In this document: in pieces, positions 54,001 to 61,438 of the stretch
Layout: every line of letters begins with the position of its first letter
Position numbering within the stretch: position 1 is the stretch's first letter
Made by a program: the position numbers and the translations under genes
Notes under the pieces: model-generated
What the model was told of the DNA's origin: nothing
Database searches by the model: none
Seen by the model: only the letters and a program-made list of their open reading frames with translations
DNA from: Elusimicrobiota bacterium
Lineage (GTDB): Bacteria > Elusimicrobiota > Elusimicrobia > UBA1565 > UBA9628
Direction: 5' to 3'
Length of the DNA: 64,000 bases
Assembly: GCA_023213235.1 (NCBI GenBank)
Contig: CP096137.1
Location: forward strand, 3,102,908-3,166,907

Positions 54001-57000
54001 GCCGCGATCGTTCCTCCGGTGGCCGCGTCGAAGACGGCGGCGCCCGACAGGTCGGTCCGCACGCGCTTGAACGACTTGATGCGGTCGTCGTTGAGGAACG
54101 CGGCGAAGTCGGGGTCGCGCTCGCCGCCGGCGACGACCTCCGGCAGCCGCTTGCGCTCCCACGCGCGCATGAGCTCCCCGGCGAGCTGGCCGCGCGCGGA
54201 GTGCAGCAGGACGCCCGCCTGCTTCGTCGCGTCGTCGAGCGAGTTCCAGGCGGCCTCCTTCTCCTTCTTCAGCGCGAACGCCGCCGCGATCGCGGCGACC
54301 TGTTGGCCGGACCCCGTCGTCGCGCCGCGCAGGCCGTTGGCCTCGACGTAAGCCGCGAGCCTCTCGCCGGCGTGCTTCTCGAGATAGTCCTGGTCCTGGC
54401 GGAACGTCGAGTCGAACAGCCGCTCGCGCTGTCCGTCGACGAGCCCGTCGGCGAAGGCCGAGAGCGCGGCGCGCGGGTCGGTCTGCGCGAGCAGGCCCTT
54501 CGCCCACGCCTCGTCGAGCACCGTGAAGCCGGGATTCCAGGACGCGTCGCGGCCCTTGAGCTCCGCGACGGCCGCGGCCAGCGCGGCCAAGGTCACGGCG
54601 GGATCGGTCAGCTCCGCGCCGCGCGCGTACAGCGAGGCGCCCGAGGAAGCCGTCGACTGCCGCCATTTGCTCACCTGCTCGTCGAACGCGCGCGCCATGT
54701 CGGACGCGCGGCCCTGTTCGGTCGCGAGGAAGGCGAGATTCTCCCGCCATTTCTCCGGCGTCGCGCCCACGGCGTCCGCGAGGAAGCGGCGCCGCTCCGG
54801 CGTCAGCGCCGCGTCGGTCCAATGCGAGGGGTCGCGGTCGGCGAGCATGTCCGCCCACTCGGCCGCGGCGGCGACGCGCTTGCCCTCGGAACCCGCGAGG
54901 TCGAGCAGCAGGCGGCGGTACGACTCCCAGGCGGCGAGCACCTCCTGGTCGTGCGACGAGAGCGCGGCCTTCTCGGCGCGCGACTTGCCGGCGAGGCTCT
55001 TCGCGCGCTCGAGGAACGCCTTGTTGACGAGGCGCGGATCGACGAGCCCCGAGACCGCCTCGACGATGCCCGCGGCGTCGAGCTCGCCGCGCGCGGCCTT
55101 CTCGCGCAGGCGCACGGCGGCGGCGGGCTGGTAGTCGCCGTAGTACAGCCGCCGCAGGGACTCGTCGCGCAGGGCGGCGCTGTCGGCCTTGAGCCGGGAG
55201 GCGTTGGCGGGGTCCTGATAGAACGCGAGCGAGCCCATCACGCCGCGCGCGTCGCGCACGAGCGCCCACTCGCCCTGCCGCAGCGCGCGCTTGCGGACCT
55301 CGTCGAGGGCCATCGCGCGGCCGTCCCCGGTTTCCGACGTCATGCCCGTCAGCGCCGCCTCGACGTGCGCGCGCGCCCGGTCGAACGTGAGCAGCTCCCC
55401 CGCTTCGCCGCGAGGCCCCGGTCGATCTCGGCGCGAATGCCCGCCCAGTCGCCGTCGGGCGCGCCCGCGACACGGTAGGCCGCCAGGGCGCTGACGGCGT
55501 CGGGGCCGCCGTCGCCGGCGTAGTGGCGCCTCTGCTCGGCTTCCGCCGCCGCGAGCGCGACCGCGACGTTCTCGCCCTTGTCGCGCCGCAGGAGCAGTTC
55601 CGCGATGCGCTCGCCAGTCGCGCGCATGGCCTCGGCGCGCCGGACGACGCCGGCGACGAGCGCGGCGTCCTTGGCGAGCTTGTCGCGCTCCTCAATGAGG
55701 GCGTCGCGCCGCTCCGGCGAAAGCTTGTCGAGCGCGGCGAGGAACTCCGCCCCCGCCGACGCCGCGTCGCGCTTGGCCTTGAGCGACGGCAGCTTCTCGG
55801 CGATCTCCCGCGCCAGGCGCGCGAGCGAGACCTGTCCGAGCCTCGGCGGCTCGTCGCTCAGGCCGCCGGAGCCGTCGCGATACGCGGCGAGGAAGGCGTC
55901 CTTCTTGGCCGCGAGGCCGGGCTCGGCCAGCGCGAGCCCGTCGGGGCCGTCGGCCGGGACGCCGAGCAGGTGCGCGTACAGGAAGGCGTTGTACTGAGCG
56001 AAGCCGCGCGCCAGCGGCGCGTCGGCGCCGGCGTCGGCGGAGCGCAGCACGTCCACCGCGGAGGCCAGCGCGCGGCGCTTGGCCGTGAAGGCCTCGAGCG
56101 CCTTCGGGTCGCCCTGCGGCGGAGGCTCGAGCAGGCCCGCGGCCAGCACCGCGATGTCCTCGCCGCCGCTCAGCAGGTCCCTGTTGCCGTCGAAGGCGGC
56201 CTTCAGCGCCGCCGCGGTCTCCGCGTCGGACTTGCCGGCGGCGAGCGTCTCCGACAGCGAGGCGAGGAACTGCCCCATCTTCCGGGCCTTCTCGAGCTTC
56301 GCGCCGTGAGACGCGACGACGGCCTGGCCGAACGGCAGGATCTTCCCGTCGGCGTCGATCATCTTCGCGCGCAGCTCGGAGGAAATCGCCGTCGGCGGCG
56401 TCTGCGCGGCGATCAGCGCGCGCAGCAGCGCGACCGCTTCGGCGGCCTTGCCCCGCGCCGCCTTCGCCTCGGGGCTCGCGGCCTCGCCGGACGCCGACCA
56501 GAACGCCTCGAGCTTCTCCCACTGTCCTCCGCCGGCCCCGCCCTCGCCGAACAGCGCCGCGACGGCGCGCAGATAGCGCTTCGCCGCCTCCGTCGCCGCC
56601 TTGCCCTCGGCCTCGCGCGTGTGGCGTATGACGGCCGTCACCTCGGTCGTGACGGCCTCGTACATCGCGGCCACCGAGCCGGACCACGCCGCCTGCGCCT
56701 CGTCCCACGCCGCCGACGCGGCCGCGCGGTCCGCGTCGTTGAGCTCGGGGTAGAGGAAGGTCTCGCGCATGCGCAGCCCGGCGCGGCCGGATCCGGGCTT
56801 GGAGGGGTCGAGGTCCGGCCAGCCCTTCTCGGGATCGGAGTCCGGCGCGAAGCGCTCTCTGCGCGCCTTCTCGGTGAGCAGGCGCGCCGCGGCGATCGAC
56901 TGCTCGCGCTTCCGCGCCGAAATCTCCGCCGCCGCGGCCGCGCGGATGCGCTCGGCCTCCGCGGCGGCGTCGGCCTCCTTCGTCGCCTGGCCGCGCAGCG

Positions 57001-58173
57001 CGGCCGCCTTGTCCGCCCATGTCCCGCCGGCCGAACGGAGATTTCCCGCGACGGTCGTCACCCAGCCGGAGAGCGTCGCGCCGAACCCGGGCGCCTGCGC
57101 GGGATCCTCGACGTCCAGGCGCACCGCGTCGAGCCGGCGCATGCTCTGCAGGTCGGTCTCCTTCCTCACGCCGCCCGACGTCACCACCGCCTCCGCCCCG
57201 GTCCCCGCGGAGCCGGCAGGGCGCTCCGCCGCCGGCGTCTGCGCCGCGAGCTTCTGCGCCTCGCGCCCGACGCGGTCGAAGAGATCGGCGCGCAGGTTCT
57301 TGTCTTTGACCCCGGCCGCGTCGAAGAGCAGGTCCATCTCACCCATCGCCCTCGTCAGGTCGTCGGGATTTCCGGAGCGCAGGTAGCCCGCCAGACGGGA
57401 GTTCACCGCCGCCAGGCGCGCGGGGTCGGCCTTCGTCCCGAGGGCGGCCGTGATCTCCGCCGTCAGCGCGCCCGCCGCGTCGCCGGTCGCGGTCTTCGGC
57501 TTGGCGGCGAGCAGGCCGTCGAGGTCGAGCCGCGACCCGGCGGCGCGCAGGTTCTGAAACGTCTTGTCGAGCGCGACGGCGAGAGGGCGGTACGCCTCCT
57601 CGACCTCCTTCACCGCGTACGTCGGCTGGGTGCGCGCCTTCTCGACGCGCGCCGACAGCGGGGCCATCGCGGCGCGGAAGTCGGGCACCGCCTTCTCGAC
57701 GGCGGTCCACTCCTCGGGCTTGATGTCGGCGGGCGCTCGGCCGAGCGACGCCTTTGGGCGAGGAGCGCGTCGAGATCCTTCCGGATGCCGCCGAGGTCGG
57801 TCTCGACGAGCGCGTCGGCGATGAGCTGGCCCGTCGTCGGGGTCGTCAGCGCCCGCAGCGCGGGCTTCTCGGCGTCGGACGCCGTCTTCAGCGCCTCGAC
57901 ATATGCGTCCTGGGCGGCCTTGTACGCGGCCTTGGCCTCGGCGAGCTTGGCGGGCAGGTCGGCGGAGGCCGCCGGATCGGCGGAGTCCCTCTTGATCCGC
58001 TCGATCTGCGCCTCGAGGCGGCGGTCGAGCGCGTTGAGCGGCTCGCGCGCCGAAACGCCGTGCTCGGCGTGAGCGGGCTGAGCGAGAGCCGCGACCGGCT
58101 GCTGCCAGGGAAGGATCAGCACCGACAGGACGACGGCGAGTACCCTGCGGAGAGGGGACGAGGGGTTCCGCAT
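41504..58173 (-). CDS. Giant exported multidomain protein, putative self-processing polymorphic toxin/effector (nine frameshifts)
   Basis: One gene of about 16.7 kb, ~5,560 residues. Signal peptide (LRRVLAVVLSVLILPW), then a long Ala-rich helical region (58.07–53.4 kb), a β/hydrophobic region (53.4–52.3 kb), a Pro/Ala linker with VEKAPPA repeats, a helical stretch, a papain/C39-like protease, two kinase-like folds, an HD hydrolase, two FHA domains, a third kinase-like fold and a C-terminal toxin-like domain. The frame breaks near 57753, 55403, 53417, 52563, 50757, 50402, 44070, 43347 and 42076; eight fit a single lost base, and 53417 fits two lost A's. Codon and amino-acid style is uniform throughout, supporting one gene. 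The promoter is leaderless (TTGACA, 16 bp, TACACT, 6 nt, ATG). Alternative: a cell-wall or predation adhesin-enzyme. Confidence 0.8.
42078..43731 (-). other. Giant protein: kinase-like module 3
   Basis: The best-preserved kinase fold: DWYLKRVSKK for the Lys, a catalytic loop NAKDINRGNILFPKGEG aligning with D-x-K-x-x-N, and a metal motif TLIDFEAARPE (DFE for DFG). Both the Asp and Asn of the loop are kept. Frame correction near 43347 is needed. Confidence 0.6.
43745..44060 (-). other. Giant protein: degenerate FHA-like domain 2
   Basis: Same layout as FHA 1 and repeats its lead-in: MQFGGKTLEVLSRAELKSRF against LRIGGENGKVLEVLSRADLA. The core is APKHARLTLRESGVHIEDLG. The N-G-T motif is lost, so phosphopeptide binding is doubtful. 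It looks like a tandem duplication of FHA 1. Confidence 0.6.
44110..44455 (-). other. Giant protein: FHA domain 1
   Basis: Phosphothreonine-binding signature: FELGRSAPGRFEL, VSGRHLKVTV and VEDVGSRNGTVLV. All canonical residues (G-R, S-x-R-H, N-G-T) are present, so it should bind phosphothreonine peptides. Confidence 0.8.
45418..46328 (-). other. Giant protein: HD-type phosphohydrolase module
   Basis: Metal ligands in order: VYHDWQHTVKVADM (H), EVALLHDFDPSR (HD, 46121–46140) and LLSEYADKSSWY (D, 45791–45810). This H…HD…D series is the HD superfamily pattern. It would hydrolyse a nucleotide or other phosphate ester. The module lies between E-x-V-G-A motifs 4 and 5. Confidence 0.7.
46342..47021 (-). 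other. Giant protein: kinase-like module 2
   Basis: LSGGGFKEVLIHP then LVIKLF (Lys near 46875), VVQERVAGRELGDML as hinge, SENLSIG as a reduced catalytic loop and AWVLDAGEVSRV (DAG near 46490). It lies between E-x-V-G-A motifs 3 and 4. Confidence 0.55.
47035..47849 (-). other. Giant protein: kinase-like module 1
   Basis: A glycine loop STEGSSAIVYEGRLDGG precedes VAIKTY, whose Lys codon is at 47642–47644. NEVSNYRVL supplies the αC Glu. A catalytic-loop equivalent is DSPQPMIL and the metal motif is FMDAG (DAG for DFG, about 47265). The HRD His and Arg are not conserved, so activity is uncertain. Confidence 0.6.
47863..48386 (-). other. Giant protein: β-rich module between E-x-V-G-A motifs 1 and 2
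   Basis: About 175 residues with alternating strands (HNFVIVENPNGTIEMTVG, HVALADGRPVPFAGTIRVD, LDFNSGSYS). The AG-x-I...SGSY pattern resembles an uncharacterised β-fold I have seen in large bacterial effector proteins. No active site recognised. Confidence 0.4.
48420..49130 (-). other. Giant protein: papain/C39-like cysteine protease domain
   Basis: The likely nucleophile is in GRQHCALATAADMYAAKTG (Cys codon at 49061–49063). The His is in SAGGHMVNLSNW (codon at 48698–48700) and the Asp/Asn in AWLDVADPNTRVL (about 48613–48631). Order, spacing and context match papain-like C39-type folds: C near the start of a helix, H then D/N on strands. It precedes the modules separated by E-x-V-G-A motifs. 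Confidence 0.65.
52035..52139 (-). repeat. Five tandem 21-bp units encoding VEKAPPA
   Basis: Five perfect 7-residue units at 52035–52055, 52056–52076, 52077–52097, 52098–52118 and 52119–52139. Most units end alternately in CGCCTT or GGCTTT on the plus strand, showing a 42-bp higher-order period and hence recent duplication of a unit pair. They sit in a ~390-residue Pro/Ala/Glu-rich linker (52.24–51.06 kb). Confidence 0.9.
52265..52660 (-). other. Giant protein: hydrophobic segments, possible membrane-insertion region
   Basis: Hydrophobic stretches GYGVLGVLMGAPIADAIAIG, AKIIGAVAGAGADIALGIIT, YEGVVGGVQAY and LIGAAVNFGMIGYM occur in ~120 residues, across a frameshift at about 52563. Such Gly/Ala-rich hydrophobic patches midway through large secreted toxins often mark translocation regions. 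This is inference. Confidence 0.45.
53400..58070 (-). other. Giant protein: N-terminal α-helical, coiled-coil-prone region
   Basis: About 1,550 residues after the signal peptide, dominated by Ala, Glu, Lys, Arg and Leu with few aromatic residues, for example AEAKAAYKAAQDAYVEALKT and ATKEADAAAEAERIRAAAAA. No catalytic motif is visible. It could form an extended stalk or scaffold outside the cell. Confidence 0.6.
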
Positions 58174-58179
58174 ACCGGG

Positions 58180-58207
58180 AGTGTAACAGGATTAGGATTT
58201 ATGTCAA
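58180..58207 (-). promoter_or_regulatory. Promoter of the giant gene (leaderless)
   Basis: Minus strand: TTGACA at 58207–58202, a 16-bp spacer and TACACT at 58185–58180, then six bases to the ATG at 58173. It lies in the AT-rich divergent region at 58190–58300, striking in this GC-rich sequence. Confidence 0.7.
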
Positions 58208-58298
58208 TACTAAATAGTCTTTTAAATTTATGTATTTATCAGATTTTTAACGGGCTATTTTTCGATTCCTCGTTTTTCCGTTATATTAGGGAAAGAGC

Positions 58299-58304
58299 TA
58301 CAAT
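58299..58304 (+). promoter_or_regulatory. -10 element (TACAAT) of the TauE-like gene
   Basis: TACAAT ends 5 nt before the GTG start at 58310. The upstream AT-rich stretch may act as an UP-like or curved element; no clear -35 is seen. Confidence 0.5.
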
Positions 58305-58309
58305 CTCGC

Positions 58310-59077
58310 GTGCCTTTCGGCCTCGAAGCGACGGCGTTCCTCGGCGCGTGCGTGTTCCTCGCGGGCATGGTCGACGCGCTCGCCGGCGGCGGAGGCCTCA
58401 TCACCTTGCCCGCGTATCTCGCGGTCGGGCTCGACCCCGCGCTCATCCTCGGCACGAACAAGCTCGTGTCCTGCCTCGGCACCGTGGTCTCGACGGCGCG
58501 CTACCACCGGGCGCTGAAGTTCTCGATCCGCGACTTCATGCCGGTCATCATCGCGTCGATGATCGGCTCCTGGCTCGGCGCGCGCGGCGCCTTGCTCGTC
58601 GATCCGTCGTGGATCCGGCCGATGCTGCTCGCCGCGCTGCCGGTCGTGGCCTGGCTCGTCTGGTCTAAAAAGGACTTCGGGGCCGTCGACGAGGCGCACC
58701 GCCTCCCCGCGGCCGAGCGCACGCGGCGCGGCGTGCTCGTCGCCGTTCCGATCGGCGCGTACGACGGGTTCTTCGGCCCGGGCACCGGCACGTTCTTCGC
58801 GATCGCGTTCGCGCGCTGGTGCAAGCACGACCTGCTCGGAGCCACGGCGAGGGCCAAGATTCTGAACCTGGTGTCCAACGTCGGCGCGCTCGCCGCGTTC
58901 ATGTGGGCGGGCCGCCTCCATTGGAAGGTCGGCCTGTCGATGACTTTGCTCTCGATCGCGGGCAACTACGTCGGAGCGACCCTCGGCGTCAAGCGCGGCG
59001 CCGCGCTGATCCGGCCCGTCGTCGTCCTCGTCTGCGCGGGCCTCTTCGCGAAGGTTCTCTTCGACGCGCTTCGTTGA
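58310..59077 (+). CDS. TauE/SafE-family (DUF81) membrane permease
   Basis: A 255-residue protein with about eight helices in two repeats. VFLAGMVDALAGGGGLITLP and VPIGAYDGFFGPGTGTFFAI are the two repeated signature loops of this family. Relatives export sulfite, sulfoacetate or other organosulfur anions; the substrate cannot be fixed. GTG start, no Shine-Dalgarno, -10 five bases upstream. It is divergent from the giant gene and 12 bp before the RuBisCO-like gene, which has its own -10. Confidence 0.88.
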   Translation: MPFGLEATAFLGACVFLAGMVDALAGGGGLITLPAYLAVGLDPALILGTNKLVSCLGTVVSTARYHRALKFSIRDFMPVIIASMIGSWLGARGALLVDPSWIRPMLLAALPVVAWLVWSKKDFGAVDEAHRLPAAERTRRGVLVAVPIGAYDGFFGPGTGTFFAIAFARWCKHDLLGATARAKILNLVSNVGALAAFMWAGRLHWKVGLSMTLLSIAGNYVGATLGVKRGAALIRPVVVLVCAGLFAKVLFDALR

Positions 59078-59083
59078 TATGAT
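59078..59083 (+). promoter_or_regulatory. -10 element (TATGAT) of the RuBisCO-like gene
   Basis: TATGAT begins just after the TauE stop and ends 6 nt before the ATG at 59090, again predicting a leaderless mRNA. Confidence 0.55.
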
Positions 59084-59089
59084 CTGCGC

Positions 59090-60184
59090 ATGAGCGACCG
59101 GCTGTTCGCCGTCTACGAGGTTCCCGGGCCCGCCGCCGAGGCGGAGAAGACCGCGCGCGCGATCGCCTACGAGGAGACCGTCGAGGTTCCGCTCGAGTTC
59201 CCCCTCCCGGCGAGGATCCGCGAGGAAGTCGTCGGCCGCGTCGGCGCGCTCACGCCCGTCTCCGGCGGCAAGTTCCGCGTCGAGATCGACTTCCCGGCCG
59301 CGCTCGCGGGCGGACGGATCGGCACGCTCCTGAACCTGACCTTCGGCAACGCCTCGATCTGGCCCGGCGTGCGCCTCGTCGACATCGTGTTCCCCGATTC
59401 ATTCTTGGCGTCTTTCCCGGGCCCGAACTTCGGCGTGGCCGGCCTGCGCGAGCTGCTCGGCGTGCAGGGTCGGCCGCTGCTGGCGACCGCGCTCAAGCCG
59501 ATGGGCTCCTCCGACGAGGAATTCGCCGCCGCGGCCGCCGCGTTCGCGCGCGGGGGCGGCGACATCGTCAAGGACGACCAGAATCTCGTCGACGCGTCGT
59601 TCGCCGCGTTCGAGACGCGCGTTTCGCGCATCGCCGAGGCGGTCGCCGCGACCGGCGACAAGTGCCTGTACTTCCCGCACCTCGCCGGACCGCAGGAGGA
59701 GCTCGAGGATCGGCTGCGCGTCGTGCTCGGCGCGGGCCTCAAGGGCGTGCTGATCTGCCCCGCCATCGTCGGGCTCGACACGATGCGCTCGCTCGCGTCG
59801 AAGCGCAAGGCCGTGTTCATGGCCCATCCGGCGTATTCCGGGTCTCTGTACGCCGAGCGCTCGCACGGCATCGAGCATTCTTTGTATTTGGGCACGCTCA
59901 TGCGCCTGGCCGGGGCCGACATCACGGTTTTCCCCAACGCCGGGGGCCGGTTCGGGTTCACGCGCGAGGAGTGCCGGGCGATCGCGACCCGGTCGCGTGC
60001 CCCGCTGGGCTCGCTCGCCGCCTCCTGGCCCGCCCCAGGGGGCGGGATGAGCCTCGACAACACCGGATCCATGACCGAGGACTTCGGCCAAGACTCGATT
60101 TGGCTCGTCGGAGGCCGGCTGTTGATGCACCCCGGCGGACCCGAGGCCGGCGCGCAGGCTTTCCGGGCCAAAATGCCGGTTTAA
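59090..60184 (+). CDS. RuBisCO-like protein (form IV)
   Basis: A 364-residue member of the RuBisCO large-chain superfamily. GPNFGVAGLRELLGVQGRPL leads to the catalytic-lysine region ALKPMG (Lys136, where true RuBisCO has K-P-K). The metal/carbamate site is VKDDQ: Lys161 and Asp163 are kept but the usual Glu is Gln164. Further conserved parts are VFMAHPAYSGS, VFPNAGGRFGF and GGGMSLDNTG. The changed ligands argue against CO2 fixation and for an enolase- or isomerase-type reaction, as in methylthioribose or other sulfur salvage. It is near a TauE-type sulfur-anion permease, but no other salvage gene is present. Confidence 0.87.
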   Translation: MSDRLFAVYEVPGPAAEAEKTARAIAYEETVEVPLEFPLPARIREEVVGRVGALTPVSGGKFRVEIDFPAALAGGRIGTLLNLTFGNASIWPGVRLVDIVFPDSFLASFPGPNFGVAGLRELLGVQGRPLLATALKPMGSSDEEFAAAAAAFARGGGDIVKDDQNLVDASFAAFETRVSRIAEAVAATGDKCLYFPHLAGPQEELEDRLRVVLGAGLKGVLICPAIVGLDTMRSLASKRKAVFMAHPAYSGSLYAERSHGIEHSLYLGTLMRLAGADITVFPNAGGRFGFTREECRAIATRSRAPLGSLAASWPAPGGGMSLDNTGSMTEDFGQDSIWLVGGRLLMHPGGPEAGAQAFRAKMPV

Positions 60185-60201
60185 GAGCTTCGAAACCGGT
60201 G

Positions 60202-60228
60202 AGGGCCTCTCATGGCCCTTTAACTTTA
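60202..60228 (+). terminator. Weak intrinsic terminator after the RuBisCO-like gene
   Basis: Stem AGGGCC / GGCCCT with loop TCTCAT, followed by TTAACTTT. The T-run is interrupted, so efficiency is uncertain. Confidence 0.45.
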
Positions 60229-60233
60229 CGTGA

Positions 60234-60263
60234 TTGACGTCCCCCGACGGGAATTGCTACCAT
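60234..60263 (+). promoter_or_regulatory. Promoter of the infC–rpmI–rplT–pheST operon
   Basis: TTGACG at 60234–60239, an 18-bp spacer and TACCAT at 60258–60263. The leader would be ~30 nt and carries AGGAG at 60285–60289. Confidence 0.55.
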
Positions 60264-60300
60264 TACCCCTCAATCCGCAACACCAGGAGTACCCAGCCTC

Positions 60301-60843
60301 ATCAATAACTACGCCCGGAATTTCAAGGACACGCGGGACACCACCCGCATCAACAACTTCATCCGCTCGCCCACCGTGCGGTTGATCGACGCGGACGGGA
60401 CGCAGGTGGGCGTCAAGACGATCGCCGAGGCCCTGGCCTTGGCCCGGACGCGCGGATTGGACCTCGTCGAGGTCGCGGCTCAGGCGCAGCCGCCGGTGTG
60501 CAAGATTTTGCCGTACTCGAAGTACAAATACGAGCAGGACAAGAAGGAAAGGGAGTCCCGGAAGAAGCAGAAGGCCGGCCTCCTGAAGGAACTGAGGTTC
60601 CGCCCGAACATCGGTCAGCATGACCTCGACGTGAAGGTCCGGCAGATCGAGGAGTTCATCGACGCGCACGACAAGGTGCGCATCACGGTGGTCTTCCGCG
60701 GGCGCGAGATGCAGCACCGGGATCTCGGATTCAAGCTTTTGATGTCGATTCAGGAAAAGCTCGTCGCGAAAGCGGCCGTCGAGCAGGCGCCGATGCCTGA
60801 CCGCAACCGCCTCGTCATGACGCTCATTCCTAAGCCGCATTAA
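60301..60843 (+). CDS. infC: Translation initiation factor IF-3 with AUC start
   Basis: About 180 residues. IF-3 homology runs upstream of the first usual start codon (GTG at 60376): the segment INNYARNFKDTRDTTRINNF with VRLIDADGTQVGV is the family's N-terminal domain. No ATG, GTG or TTG exists in frame before it. The ATC at 60301, 11 nt after AGGAG, is the likely start, as infC is known to use rare AUU/AUC/AUA codons for self-regulation. The C-terminal domain has KELRFRPNIGQHDLDVKVRQ, VRITVVFRGREMQH. First gene of infC–rpmI–rplT–pheS–pheT. Confidence 0.88.
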   Translation: MNNYARNFKDTRDTTRINNFIRSPTVRLIDADGTQVGVKTIAEALALARTRGLDLVEVAAQAQPPVCKILPYSKYKYEQDKKERESRKKQKAGLLKELRFRPNIGQHDLDVKVRQIEEFIDAHDKVRITVVFRGREMQHRDLGFKLLMSIQEKLVAKAAVEQAPMPDRNRLVMTLIPKPH

Positions 60844-60870
60844 GACGTAAATTAAAAAGTAGAGGTTCGT

Positions 60871-61068
60871 ATGCCCAAGCTGAAGTCGCACTCCGGCGCC
60901 AAGAAGCGCTTCCGCACCAACGCCGCCGGGAAGTTCAAGCACGAGCACCCCGGCCAGCGCCACCTGATGGCCCCGCTCGGCGGCAAGCGCCGCCGCTTCC
61001 TGCGCGGCTCCTCCGTTCTCAACAACACCGACTCGAAGACCATGCGTCGGTTCCTGCCGTACGGCTGA
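60871..61068 (+). CDS. rpmI: 50S ribosomal protein L35
   Basis: A 65-residue basic protein: PKLKSHSGAKKRFRTNAAGK and HLMAPLGGKRRRFLRGSS are typical of L35. It is 27 bp after infC with GTAGAGG upstream, the conserved infC–rpmI–rplT order. Confidence 0.97.
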   Translation: MPKLKSHSGAKKRFRTNAAGKFKHEHPGQRHLMAPLGGKRRRFLRGSSVLNNTDSKTMRRFLPYG

Positions 61069-61080
61069 GGATAATCGACC

Positions 61081-61428
61081 ATGAGAATCAAATCCGGCGT
61101 CACCACCCGCGCCCATAAGAAGAAGTTTTTCAAGCTCGCCAAAGGCAACTACTCCGCCAAGCGCTCGCGCTGGCGGATGGTCAAGCAGCAGGTCGAGCAG
61201 TCGCTCGCCGAGTCTTACATCGGCCGCAAGGACAAGAAGGGCAACTTCCGCTCCCTGTGGATCGAGCGCATCAACGCGGCCTGCCGCGAGAACGACACGA
61301 CCTACAGCCGCCTCATGGGCGGTCTGAAGAAGGCCGGCGTCACGCTCAACCGCAAGATGCTCTCCGAGATGGCGATCCGCGACGGTTCGTCTTTCAAGAA
61401 GATCGTCGCGCTCGCGAAAGGGGCTTAA
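61081..61428 (+). CDS. rplT: 50S ribosomal protein L20
   Basis: A 115-residue protein: MRIKSGVTTRAHKKKFFKLA, YSAKRSRWRMVKQQVEQSLA and RKDKKGNFRSLWIERINAAC match L20, which nucleates 50S assembly and represses its own operon in many bacteria. It is 12 bp after rpmI. Confidence 0.97.
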   Translation: MRIKSGVTTRAHKKKFFKLAKGNYSAKRSRWRMVKQQVEQSLAESYIGRKDKKGNFRSLWIERINAACRENDTTYSRLMGGLKKAGVTLNRKMLSEMAIRDGSSFKKIVALAKGA

Positions 61429-61438
61429 CCTTCAAACC

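Noticed and set aside
59090..60184. A genuine CO2-fixing RuBisCO
   Set aside because: The second catalytic Lys and the metal-ligand Glu are replaced, and the protein is shorter than form I–III large subunits.
60376..60843. infC starting at the GTG at 60376
   Set aside because: This would delete the conserved N-terminal part of IF-3. Homology clearly continues upstream to 60301.
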